Source: Ornithodoros turicata (Eukaryota; Arthropoda; Arachnida; Ixodida; Argasidae). Taken from it: DNA of 64,000 bases. The position numbers and the translations under genes are program-made. The notes below the pieces were generated by a model. The model saw nothing but the letters and a program-made list of their open reading frames with translations, ran no database searches and was not told where the DNA came from. The stretch is taken from NCBI RefSeq assembly GCF_037126465.1, contig NC_088204.1, positions 16,064,804 through 16,128,803 on the forward strand, read 5' to 3'. Positions 22,764 to 34,000 of the stretch are shown piece by piece (within the stretch, counting starts at the first letter, position 1; every line of letters begins with the position of its first letter).

Positions 22764-23355
22764 CTCACCGGAGGACAACGGCGTACCATCCGCAGACGAA
22801 CGGGCTCACCGAACGCCTAAACAAAACCCTTGCCGACATGATTTCGATGTACGTCGACGTCGAGCACAAGACATGGGACGAAATACTACCTTACGTCACG
22901 TTCGCCTATAACACGGCTGTCCAGGAAACAACGGGATTCACACCGTTCCGCCTTGCACACGGCCATGACGCATCGACTATGCTGGACGCGATGCTGCCCC
23001 ACGAACCCAGTGATGCGGAAAACGACGCTGTGGACTTCACACAGCGAGCAGAAGAAGCCCGCCAGCTGGCCAGACTACGGATTGGTCAACAACAACGCGT
23101 CGATGAAAGAAGATACAATTTGCGCCGACGAGAGGTACGCTTCAGTCCAGGCGACTTGGTATGAGTTTGGACGCCGATTCGACGACGAGGCCTGAGCGAG
23201 AAGCTACTGAAGCGGTACTTCGGTCCCTACAAAGTACTTCGACGCATTGGAGACCTGGATTACCAAGTGGTACCTGAGGGCAGCGTTCCCTCTCGACGAC
23301 CCCCGAGGACTGAAATAGTTCACGTCGTTCGACTCAAGCCGTACTACAGCAGGTA
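22764..23355 (+). pseudogene. Ty3/gypsy integrase C-terminal remnant
   Basis: Translation on the plus strand gives YHPQTNGLTERLN (about 22788-22820), typical of gypsy integrase cores. It is followed by WDEILPYVTFAYNTAVQ and a C-terminal chromatin/DNA-binding region with RYFGPYKVLRR and the stop TAG at 23354-23356. An in-frame TGA at 23162-23164 interrupts it. Gag, protease, reverse transcriptase and most of integrase are missing, so it is an internally deleted copy. Confidence 0.85.
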
Positions 23356-23455
23356 GCGCTGAAGACTGGCTGGAAGGAAACAACATGAAAAAAAAAAAAA
23401 AAAAAGAATCAGAAGAAACGGCATCGAGACGATGCCCCGTCTACGGAGGGGGCAA

Positions 23456-23574
23456 TGCCACGAATAATCATCGCGAAACTTCCAGGGCAGGCACGAAACG
23501 ATACATCTCATCCCGGCGCATGCTGAAGAAGAAGCAAGAAGCTTCCAGACACATCGCCTACTCTCTGGCAAACG
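23456..23574 (+). mobile_element. truncated 3' LTR of the gypsy element
   Basis: It repeats the first 119 bp of the 5' LTR. The purine-rich tract GGAGGGGGCAA precedes it. Sequence diverges after CTCTGGCAAACG. Confidence 0.8.
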
Positions 23575-23838
23575 TTAATCCAAAACTTCTTTGTAGACCT
23601 GTGTCAGGCATATTCCCTTCTGCCTGGTGTCTTCGGTGCCGAGGATGCCGATTTCTCCAGATCAAATCTGGACGACACTTCTTCGTACGTGGTCAACCCA
23701 GTGATTTCCCCAGAAATTCACTGCTGGGGGGTGCCGAGCTTTCAGGGGGGTGGGGGTTATGCTTGGTGAAGGTTGCACTTACGGAATTTTTCTTAGACAC
23801 GGAAAGGATGGTGGCACAATGGTGACACCGTTTTATTT

Positions 23839-24567
23839 GCACATGTTATTACGTTAGAACTCAGTACATTAGAATGCAGATTCATTATGAACGGCATTTC
23901 AACATTAAGGTGCATAGTCACACGACCGACAAAGAAAAAAGACAAGCACCTTATCTCACGAAGCTCAATGAATACCTAGCAACCAACGGTGAAAACCTTA
24001 GACGAAAAAAGCAGAATACCTCGCTTGATTGAGTTGGGCGCAAATGCTGCTTGATGATCCACATTGAGTTTGCGTGCCCGCACGCATCTTTGCTCGTATA
24101 TGAGCGCAATATATGCATTGAACAGTCACTTTCAAATGATTTTGGACAAATGCATGGTACGATCATCTGTATGACTGTGGTCCTGTGGTTGACAGTACAG
24201 GATGTAACTCGCTGCGCCGGACTAACTACCAGAACGTGTTGGTGGCCGTGGACGTGTTGGTGACATCTCTGCACAGCTTTCCCGTTTTATTGGTACATGT
24301 TATTACGTTAGATCTCAGTGCATTAGAATACAGATTCATCATGAATGGCATTTCAACATTAAGATGCATAATCAAATCGCAAATGGTTCTTGATGATCCA
24401 CATTGAGTTGGCACGCAGTTTTGCTCGTATATGCGCGCAAAATATGCATTGAACAGTCACTTTCAAACGATTTTGGACAAATGCATGGTACGATCATCTG
24501 CATGCCAGCCCAAGTTTGACAGTACAGGATGTAATTCGCTGCGCCGGACTCTATACCAAAACGTGGT
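23839..24567. repeat. two-copy segmental duplication
   Basis: The segment starting ACATGTTATTACGTTAGA and ending near CAGTACAGGATGTAA and GCTGCGCCGGACT occurs at 23839-24245 and, shortened, at 24293-24567. Shared text includes GCATTGAACAGTCACTTTC. I recognise no coding region. The second copy runs directly into the granulin exon fragment. Confidence 0.75.
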
Positions 24568-24570
24568 GGG

Positions 24571-24711
24571 TCTGACATTGCAATACTTGTGGAACCTTTC
24601 GTGCAGGTATGCGAAGATACTTGGCAGCGGTAGCCCTCGGGACAACAACTTCTGTAGTCGTTGCAACACTCAGCATGGTCGTAAGGACAGGAGCCATACT
24701 GACCAGTTTCA
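24571..24711 (-). pseudogene. detached granulin exon fragment
   Basis: The minus strand reads [15 protein letters not shown], then [15 protein letters not shown], then [10 protein letters not shown]. It is closely similar to the tandem granulin exons at 30012-36527. It lacks the first four cysteines and the linker end, one Cys of the [10 protein letters not shown] motif is changed to Ser, and no splice donor follows. It lies 3.1 kb beyond the poly(A) signal of the granulin gene, between a duplicated repeat and a G-run plus SINE. It is a dispersed, non-functional copy. Confidence 0.85.
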
Positions 24712-24759
24712 GGGGGGGGGGGGGTGTTGCAAAAATGCAGGGGGTGTACCCCCTTGGGG

Positions 24760-24868
24760 GGGTGTAGGAAAATCCCTGCTCCAGACGGCACAGCCGGCAC
24801 CGGGATTCGAACCCGGGTACCTCCCAGTCTTGACGTGACATGGTCAACCACTGAGCCACGCGAGCTGG
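24760..24868 (-). mobile_element. tRNA-derived SINE head
   Basis: On the minus strand it starts CCAGCTCGCGTGGCTCAG (A box) and contains CCCGGGTTCGAATCCCGG (B box), followed by GCCGGCTGTGCCGTCTGG as in the SINEs at 56419 and 60652. It ends in a C-rich run on this strand. Confidence 0.75.
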
Positions 24869-25740
24869 TCAACTGGACGAGAAAAGTCGGCAACACGTGT
24901 TCTTCTTCTTCTTCTTCTAACTGGGTGGTGCCTAGAGCTATGTGGTCTCCCTGGTGGGCACCTGCAGCTCCATTTCTTTTAAGCTTCAGCGTAAGCGTGA
25001 AAACGTGTCTTGAACATGCGACGCTCGTCTGCTACGAGCGTCACTGTTTCCTTCATTCTCTCATTTTCACATCAGCGTGAGAACGGCTTATCGACGGCTT
25101 ATCGAACGGTGTTGTCGACTTACGTGTGCATGTAAACGCGGCATGTGTCGACACAGCTGTAGACACTTCGTTGACTTCGTCTTCCTTCGTAGCACGCCTT
25201 GCAGGCCGTTCTCCCGCTGCTGCATGCGGTTAGGCTAGAAGGAGTGGGGGGGGGGGGAGGAGAGCAAATGATTTGAACAGGGCGCTCTTCCCCCTCTTGA
25301 TGTATGCGTCCGGAGCACAGGGGTGGCATCCAATGTATTGCTCCGTAGACGAAAGCGTGCTGGGCGAACGCAATGCATCCTGGACAGGTCCTGATCGTAG
25401 GTCAAAGCAAACGTCAAGGCACACGTGACCTTAAAGATGGCGCCGCCCGTGATCGGCGGCCAAACCATTTGTAAACAATGCGGTTGTTGTTTCTGCGCGA
25501 CGTTTTGGATGCCTTTCGGTCACGGTAATTATTTTTATCAGATGATCTCGCAGTAAAACGCGCAGTTTTGCACATAAGGCCTCGTACTTTGACGACTTCC
25601 AAAGATGTGATGACTACCGCGCGTTAAGACTCACTGAGCCGATGCGATGTTCTAGCTCACCATAGCGATGTACAGGGTATGGTGAGCTTCTAGCCTTCTA
25701 GCTCACCTTCTAGCCTTCTAGCCTTCTAGCTCACCATATA

Positions 25741-26331
25741 CAGGGTGTGTGCAGAAAAACATGACCCGCATTTTTACATGTAACTTGTTGTCTACTTAGC
25801 CGAGGAACTTCCGGTGGCGCACGACGGCGTATTTATGCGTGCGAAAGCTACAAAAAAATCCTGGAAGCCATACTCAGTGTAAAAAAATAAACAGAGCGCG
25901 AAAACATGGGCTTCCATGCATTAGAATAGGGCGGTCATGACAGTGCATTGTAGTGCATTTCCGTCTCATGGGAGTTACGTGCAGGCACCGCTAGGGGTAC
26001 TGCTGGGTACTGCCGATGAGCATCCATGTGGGACATCGTTTCGATTTATGCACCGATAGCTCCCCTAGCGGTACTTGAACACAACTCTCCTACGTGCACC
26101 ACGTTGCCCTTTCACATACACCCTGTTGTCCACCATGCTGCCCTATTCTGATGCACGGAAGCCGACGTTTTCGTTGTTCCGTTGATTTTTTAAGCTGGGT
26201 ATGGCTTCCACAATTTTTCTACAGATTTCGCACGCATAAATGCGCCATCGTGCGCCACCGGAAGTTCGTTAGTTAGGTAGGCAACAAGCTATGTGCCTAA
26301 ATGCGGGTCATGTTTTTCTGTACACACCCTG
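25741..26331. mobile_element. 591-bp palindromic MITE with TA target site
   Basis: It begins CAGGGTGTGTGCAG and AAAAACATGACCCGCAT, and ends ATGCGGGTCATGTTTTTC and TGTACACACCCTG. TA lies on both sides. The arms (roughly 150 bp) are inverted copies that include CTTCCGGTGGCGCACGA. The middle also folds back (CCGCTAGGGG and CCCCTAGCGG). It has no coding capacity. The TA target fits a Tc1/mariner-type origin. Confidence 0.85.
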
Positions 26332-27641
26332 TACTTAAAATGGGCTACCATGTTGCGGAAGAAGCACCGCATAGTTTATGCCGGCAAAATACGTTCATCT
26401 CTTGGCGTTATGACGACGCAAATATGTCGGTAAGCGGCAAAACGACATGTAAACAACCTCAAAATAACGTTTTCTATGACGTGCGACCAGGACAAGATGG
26501 CAGTATTTGTCAAAAGCACCCGCTTGAGGGTAGTTACAACAATGGCGGATTTGTGGTCCGGAGGAAGCCATGTTGAATCAGCCGAGGGAACGTCGCGTAT
26601 TTTTAGCCCGTGAAAGGAGGCGCAATTCCGAAAATTGTTGACAACTCTTGCTCTGCTGCTTCCGTTGGCTAAGGATTTTGTCACTGTGCCCCTCCCCCCC
26701 TCCCTCCATACAGGTTTGTAGTTAAGGCTGGTCAGGGCAGCGGGGCAGCGGCATAGACCGCGTCCCCATGTGGCGTCCATGTATGCCTGTGTCTTCGTGT
26801 CTGTTTCTTTTCTTTCTTTCAAATCTTCGGGTTTCATGGATTAGGGCTGTGTGTTGCTGCAACAAAAACCTTTTGCGTTTTGCGGTATCTATGGTGTATG
26901 CTTACCGGATTCTTTTTTTGCATGCGCCGTGGCAACGGTGATTCAATCTGGCGCTACCCTCACCCGTACGTCCCAGTTTCAGAGGTTTCCTTCTTGCATA
27001 CTCTTTCTATGCTTTGAACGGCTCTCGACAGCGTCGCTTACCGCGGAGAAAAGCTTTGTATTCTGCCGCTCTAAAAACACCTTATTCCTGTACTTCCTGG
27101 CTTCCTGAAGAGTGTAGTTTCGATATTGGCTTATGGCGAATTCACGTGGTCACTTCGTGGCTCCCCGACCTAGCTCTCGGAAATTGCTAGTGTGGTGCCC
27201 GCGCTGGATCACGTGACCGCTGTCACCCGAACATAAGTGCAAGGAATATAGCAGTTTCTGTTGCCTGTATTACGTTAGGGACATGGCGGTCGCTCGTGTT
27301 CCGATTCCTTTGGCTACTAACCATATGTTAACTTCGGCTTGTGGGGCGGGCCAATCAGAGCCAATGCGGGCCTTCGCGGTATGGATGTGACACCACCGGA
27401 TACAGCTGAGCCGCGTGCTGCCCGGCCAGATCGGGACCGGGCAAAAAGTAGTGCTAGCTGGCAGGTTCCTGGCACTAGAAAAACACCAAAGCGAAAACGC
27501 GACATTGCTACGTTCTGACCAAGCGAACACAAGTGCTCAGAATCTGGCAAAGAAATATGCCAGGAAATGGCCAATGGCCAATGGCCGCCAATTCGCCATT
27601 AGTATTCAGTCTGAAAGAACAAGGTCGGGGCTGACAGCAGT
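26332..27641. other. no gene recognised
   Basis: The interval between the MITE and the granulin poly(A) signal. Open frames are short and without motif. Confidence 0.45.
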
Positions 27642-27647
27642 TTTATT
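27642..27647 (-). promoter_or_regulatory. poly(A) signal of the granulin gene
   Basis: AATAAA on the minus strand, 160 bp after the stop codon of the last granulin exon. Confidence 0.6.
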
Positions 27648-27806
27648 CTGTCATGATGCACAGCACCAAACCATACACACATAGCCTTTCCCGACTTGGT
27701 ACCGAACAAAACGATGAGTTATGATCACAGAATCTCTCGTGTTAGTAAAAGTGTGACAACATTAAAGGAAACATTGAACCCCGTGCGCAATGATGAGATG
27801 AGAAAA

Positions 27807-28042
27807 CTATGGCGCCGGAGTGCTTGGGAACTTCTTGAGCATTGGCACTATTTGGTTCTGCTCCTGGCTTTCGCAGGTGCCCTCCGCGAGGTTACATTGG
27901 TGTCCTGTGGGGCAGCAGTGGACTCCGTCATCGCAACACACGGCTTCTGAAAACGGGCAGCAGCCGTACTTCCCATCCTCCGTCTTGCAGCAGGTCCTGC
28001 CTCCTGGACACCTGGTCTGGTCGGGGCACGTGATTTCAGAGC
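27807..28042 (-). CDS. granulin gene last exon: module 26 and C-terminus
   Basis: It follows the acceptor CCACTCGCGCAG. It encodes [36 protein letters not shown] and a last Cys in LAEGTC (12 Cys). A 20-residue tail ends in FPSTPAP and the TAG at 27809-27807. The sequence is well diverged from the tandem units, as expected for an old founding module. Confidence 0.9.
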
Positions 28043-31000
28043 CTGCGCGAGTGGACGGAGTTATCGCAGTTCGCTAATCAGTTACCACGCAAAAGATGTG
28101 AGGTGTGGAATAAGAGAGGCACTGCGCGAGCTTTCACACCAAGTAGCGTTGTCTGACTTGACGTAAACAATCGAATCTTGTGTGTCTTAGCACCTGCTTT
28201 GTGAAGAAAGTTCTATGTAAAGCCGGTGCCGTCATACATGAGGCATTATGCTGAGGTCAAGTCCAAATGACTTCACATAATCGTCCCAGCAACGAAAGCG
28301 CAGCGAAAGCGAAAGGCGTTTTCGGCCAGGGAAGGGTACCGGTAATGGTAACGGAAACAGAAACGGTATATCACCGAAATTGGAGATGGTAACGATAACG
28401 GAAACGGAAACGCATACCACTTTCCTCCAATACCGGACACAGAAACGGAAACGAAAATTGTCTTCCAGTATCGAATTCGGGTAATGGCTGGTAATGGGTA
28501 ATGGCTGTTGTGCAATGACATTTCAGTGACTTTTCATTTTGTTTTTGTATTTTGATGACTCCATTCCTTGTAATGCTCTAAATATTACACGACATCATGG
28601 AAACAAAGCGCAATATTGGATATCGAAGGTGCATCACTCGCTTACCTACTTGTGACATCACCTACCTACCTGACATCAAGACATGAGACTTAAACAACAT
28701 AGACTCCACACACTCTACTGCGCCATAGCACGAGGATGACAGCATACGATTGTTTGTACTTTCTTCATTTCGCCGTGGCAGTATCGTTTACTACTGAGAG
28801 CGTCCGCCTATGAATGCAACGTTAGATGAAGGTTACACCCATCTTGGGTTGCTGGACTCAGAGTGACTGAAGACATGTTCAAACACTTCTTTAAAAATCT
28901 TGCAAGATGTGCGCAACCCAACGACGTAAAATTACTTGTGTAGTGTGTACGCAGTAGTGTGTACGTAGTGTGTACACCGAAGCAGCACTTGGGCAAAACA
29001 GGGTGCTCACAGAGCCGGACGGGCTGTCCTCCCGCAGCTCTGTAACAGCCGTTCCATTACCGGAAACAGTAACGGAAACGTAACGGGAACGAAATTAAAA
29101 GCTGGTATCAGAAACGGATAACGGAAACGAAAATATAGCACTAACGAAAACGGAAACGGTAACGAAAATACGTCCGTCGTCCTTCCCTGGTTTTCGCTGC
29201 ATTTCTTCTCGTTCACTCAGATAACTTCGACATTGACAGACAAGCCACTGCGCACTTCGATGCATACCAAGCAAAAATGCATTTAGCTCCTCAAGGTAGG
29301 ATATCTTCCGGGAAAGACGTAAGAAGAATAAGTTGTTCACGGTATTCCTATACCTTTCGAGAATCGCTACTTACTGAAAAGACTTTGAAACAGCAGTGCA
29401 CCCGCAGAAGGCAACTTCTTTTGCGGGTTTGATGTGGATGGCCCGAAGACGCATGCGCCGGTGAAATCGCAGTGGTAGCCTCTGCTACAACAGTGAATGC
29501 CGTCGTAGCAGCACTCAGCATCTTTGTACGGACAGCAGCCATAGCCTCCGTGGGCTAAAGGGCAGCATGTGGAGCCCTCTGCGCAGCGTGTTGTGTTACC
29601 ACTGCATAACACGGGTCCGCCTAAGAAAGGAACAAGCGTTTGCGCGTGACAAAGTAGTCGTAGCCTGCCGACAAGGAAGCCACGTGTATACGAATAGGGC
29701 GTATATAGGGCACGTATATACGAATAAGACGGCCCTGACCCAGCCTGTGGTATCCTAAGATACCTGCCCTGACTCAAAAGGGAATAGGCAACCCTAAACC
29801 TAAACCTAAACCTGCACTGTAGTCACAGGTCCTCATGGAGCTCTAAGATCGCGTGTTACACACTATCTCCATCGCGATGTCCCAAATCCGTACTGTAGTC
29901 GACCAAATACAGACTGAAGGTGGGGATTGCACCGCTTTGCCGACATCAAAGCAAAAAACAATATGGCAGAGAAAACTGCCAGTCTGAGGCCCCACGATGC
30001 TGGACACTTACTCTGTAAGGACAGCACCACGTCCAGAGAGAGAGATGGGCGCTTCTCGGACATTGCAATACTTGTAGAACCTTTCGTGCAGGTATGCGAA
30101 GATACTTGACAGCGGTAGCCCTCGGGACAGCAACTTCTGTGGTCGCTACAACACTCAGCATGGTCGTAAGGACAGCAGCCATACTGACCAGTTGTTAGGA
30201 GGCAACAAGTGCTGTTGGTAGGGCAATAGGAACGATCGGGGCACGGGACGTATTGACCTAGGCGGGATGTAGGCATATGAGCGTTTTATCGATATTATTT
30301 CTGTCCAAGAGAACTGCACAGCTCTCATTCACGTTACTTACTCTGTATGGACAGCACCACGTCCAGAGAGAGAGATGGGCGCTTCTCGGACATTGCAATA
30401 CTTGCGGAACCTTTCGTGCAGGTGCCCTTAGATATTTGACAGCGGTAGCCCTCGGGGCAGCAACTTCTGTGGTCGCTACAACACTCAGCATGATGGTAAG
30501 GACAGCAGCCATAACGACCAGTCGTTAGGAGACAACAGGTGGAGTTGGCAGGGCAGTAAGAGTGGTCGGGACACTGGACGTATTGGCCTAGACGACATGT
30601 AGGCATATGAGAGTTTTCTTGACGTTCTTTCTGTCCAAGAGAACTGCACAGCTCTCATTCACGTTACTTACTCTGTATGGACAGCACCACGTCCAGAGAG
30701 AGCGATGGGCGCTTCTCGGACATTGGAATACTTGTGGAACCTTTCGTGCAGGTATGCGAAGATACTTGGCAGCGGTAGCCCTCGGGACAGCAACTTCTGT
30801 GGTCGCTACAGCACTCAGCATGGTCGTAAGGACAGCAGCCATACTGACCAGTTGTTAGGAGGCAACAAGTGCTGCTGGTAGGGCAATAGGAACGATCGGG
30901 GCACGGGACGTATTGACCTAGACGGGATGTAGGCATATGAGCGTTTTATCGATATTATTTCTGTCCAAGAGAACTGCTCAGCTCTCCTTTACGTTACTTA

Positions 31001-34000
31001 CTCTGTATGGACAGCACCACGTCCAGAGAGAGATGGGCGCTTCTCGGACATTGCAATACTTGTCGAACCTTTCGTGCAGGTATGCGAAGATACTTGGCAG
31101 CGGTAGCCCTCAGGACAGCAACTTCTGTGGTCGCTACAACACTCAGCATGGTCGTAAGGACAGCAGCCATAACGACCAGTTGTTAGGAGACAACAGGTGG
31201 TGTTGGCAGGGCAATAAGAGCGGTCGGGACACTGGACGTATTGACCTAGACGACATGTAGGCATATGAGAGTTTTCTTGACGTTCTTTCTGTCCAAGAGA
31301 ACTGCACAGCTCTCATTCACGTTACTTACTCTGTATGGACAGCACCACGTCCAGAGAGAGCGATGGGCGCTTCTCGGACATTGGAATACTTGTGGAACCT
31401 TTCGTGCAGGTATGCGAAGATACTTGGCAGCGGTAGCCCTCGGGACAGCAACTTCTGTGGTCGCTACAGCACTCAGCATGGTCGTAAGGACAGCAGCCAT
31501 ACTGACCAGTTGTTAGGAGGCAACAAGTGCTGCTGGTAGGGCAATAGGAACGATCGGGGCACGGGACGTATTGACCTAGACGGGATGTAGGCATATGAGC
31601 GTTTTATCGATATTATTTCTGTCCAAGAGAACTGCTCAGCTCTCCTTTACGTTACTTACTCTGTATGGACAGCACCACGTCCAGAGAGAGAGATGGGCGC
31701 TTCTCGGACATTGCAATACTTGTCGAACCTTTCGTGCAGGTATGCGAAGATACTTGGCAGCGGTAGCCCTCAGGACAGCAACTTCTGTGGTCGCTACAAC
31801 ACTCAGCATGGTCGTAAGGACAGCAGCCATAACGACCAGTTGTTAGGAGGCAACAAGTGCTGCTGGTAGGGCAATAGGAACGATCGGGGCACGGGACGTA
31901 TTGACCTAGACGGGATGTAGGCATATGAGCGTTTTATCGATATTATTTCTGTCCAAGAGAATTGCTCAGCTCTCCTTTACGTTACTTACTCTGTATGGAC
32001 AGCACCACGTCCAGAGAGAGAGATGGGCGCTTCTCGGACATTGCAATACTTGCGGAACCTTTCGTGCAGGTGCCCTTAGATATTTGACAGCGGTAGCCCT
32101 CGGGGCAGCAACTTCTGTGGTCGCTACAACACTCAGCATGATGGTAAGGACAGCAGCCATAACGACCAGTCGTTAGGAGACAACAGGTGGAGTTGGCAGG
32201 GCAGTAAGAGTGGTCGGGACACTGGACGTATTGACCTAGACGACATGTAGGCATATGAGAGTTTTCTTGACGTTCCTTTCTGTCCAAGATAAGTGCTCAG
32301 CTCTCCTTTACGTTACTTACTCTGTATGGACAGCACCACGTCCAGAGAGAGAGATGGGCGCTTCTCGGACATTGCAATACTTGCGGAACCTTTCGTGCAG
32401 GTGCCCTTAGATATTTGACAGCGGTAGCCCTCGGGGCAGCAACTTCTGTGGTCGCTACAACACTCAGCATGATGGTAAGGACAGCAGCCATAACGACCAG
32501 TCGTTAGGAGACAACAGGTGGAGTTGGCAGGGCAGTAAGAGTGGTCGGGACACTGGACGTATTGACCTAGACGACATGTAGGCATATGAGAGTTTTCTTG
32601 ACGTTCTTTCTGTCCAAGAGAACTGCACAGCTCTCATTCACGTTACTTACTCTGTATGGACAGCACCACGTCCAGAGAGAGCGATGGGCGCTTCTCGGAC
32701 ATTGGAATACTTGTGGAACCTTTCGTGCAGGTATGCGAAGATACTTGGCAGCGGTAGCCCTCGGGACAGCAACTTCTGTGGTCGCTACAACACTCAGCAT
32801 GGTCGTAGGGACAGCAGCCATAACGACCAGTTGTTAGGAGACAACAGGTGGTGTTGGCAGGGCAATAAGAGCGGTCGGGACACTGGACGTATTGACCTAG
32901 ACGACATGTAGGCATATGAGAGTTTTCTTGACGTTCCTTTCTGTCCAAGATAAGTGCTCAGCTCTCATTTACGTTACTTACTCTGTATGGACAGCACCAC
33001 GTCCAGACTGAGCGATGGGCGCTTCTCTGACATTGCAATACTTGTGGAACCTTTCGTGCAGGTATGCGAAGATACTTGGCAGCGGTAGCCCTCGGGACAG
33101 CAACTTCTGTGGTCGCTACAACACTCAGCATGGTCGTAAGGACAGCAGCCATAACGACCAGTTGTTAGGAGACAACAAGTGCTGTTGGTAGGGCAATACG
33201 AGCGGTCGGGACACTGCACGTACTGACCTAGGTGAGATATAGGCATATGAGCGTCTTCGTGATGTTATTTCTGTCTAAGAGAGGTGGATTGCTCTCATTC
33301 ACGTTACTTACTTTGCAAGGACAGTACCACGTCCAGTGAGAGAGATGGGCACTTCTCTGACATTGCAATACTTGTGGAACCTTTCGTGCAGGAATGCGAA
33401 GATACTTGACAGCGGTAGCCCTCGGGACAGCAACTTCTGTGGTCGCTACAGCACTCAGCATGGTCGTAAGGACAGCAGCCATACTGACCAGTTGTTAGGA
33501 GGCAACAAGTGCTGTTGGTAGGGCAATAGGAACGATCGGGGCACGGGACGTATTGACCTAGGCGGGATGTAGGCATATGAGCGTTTTATCGATATTATTT
33601 CTGTCCAAGAGAACTGCTCAGCTCTCCTTTACGTTACTTACTCTGTATGGACAGCACCACGTCCAGAGAGAGAGATGGGCGCTTCTCGGACATTGCAATA
33701 CTTGTCGAACCTTTCGTGCAGGTATGCGAAGATACTTGGCAGCGGTAGCCCTCGGGACAGCAACTTCTGTGGTCGCTACAACACTCAGCATGGTCGTAAG
33801 GACAGCAGCCATAACGACCAGTTGTTAGGAGACAACAAGTGCTGTTGGTAGGGCAATAGGAACGATCGGGGCACGGGACGTATTGACCTAGGCGGGATGT
33901 AGGCATATGAGCGTTTTATCTATATTATTTCTGTCCAAGAGAACTGCTCAGCTCTCCTTTACGTTACTTACTCTGTATGGACAGCACCACGTCCAGAGAG

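Noticed and set aside
29785..29815. CCTAAACCTAAACCTAAACC as a plant-like telomere repeat
   Set aside because: Only about three units and inside a granulin intron, so most likely chance or slippage.
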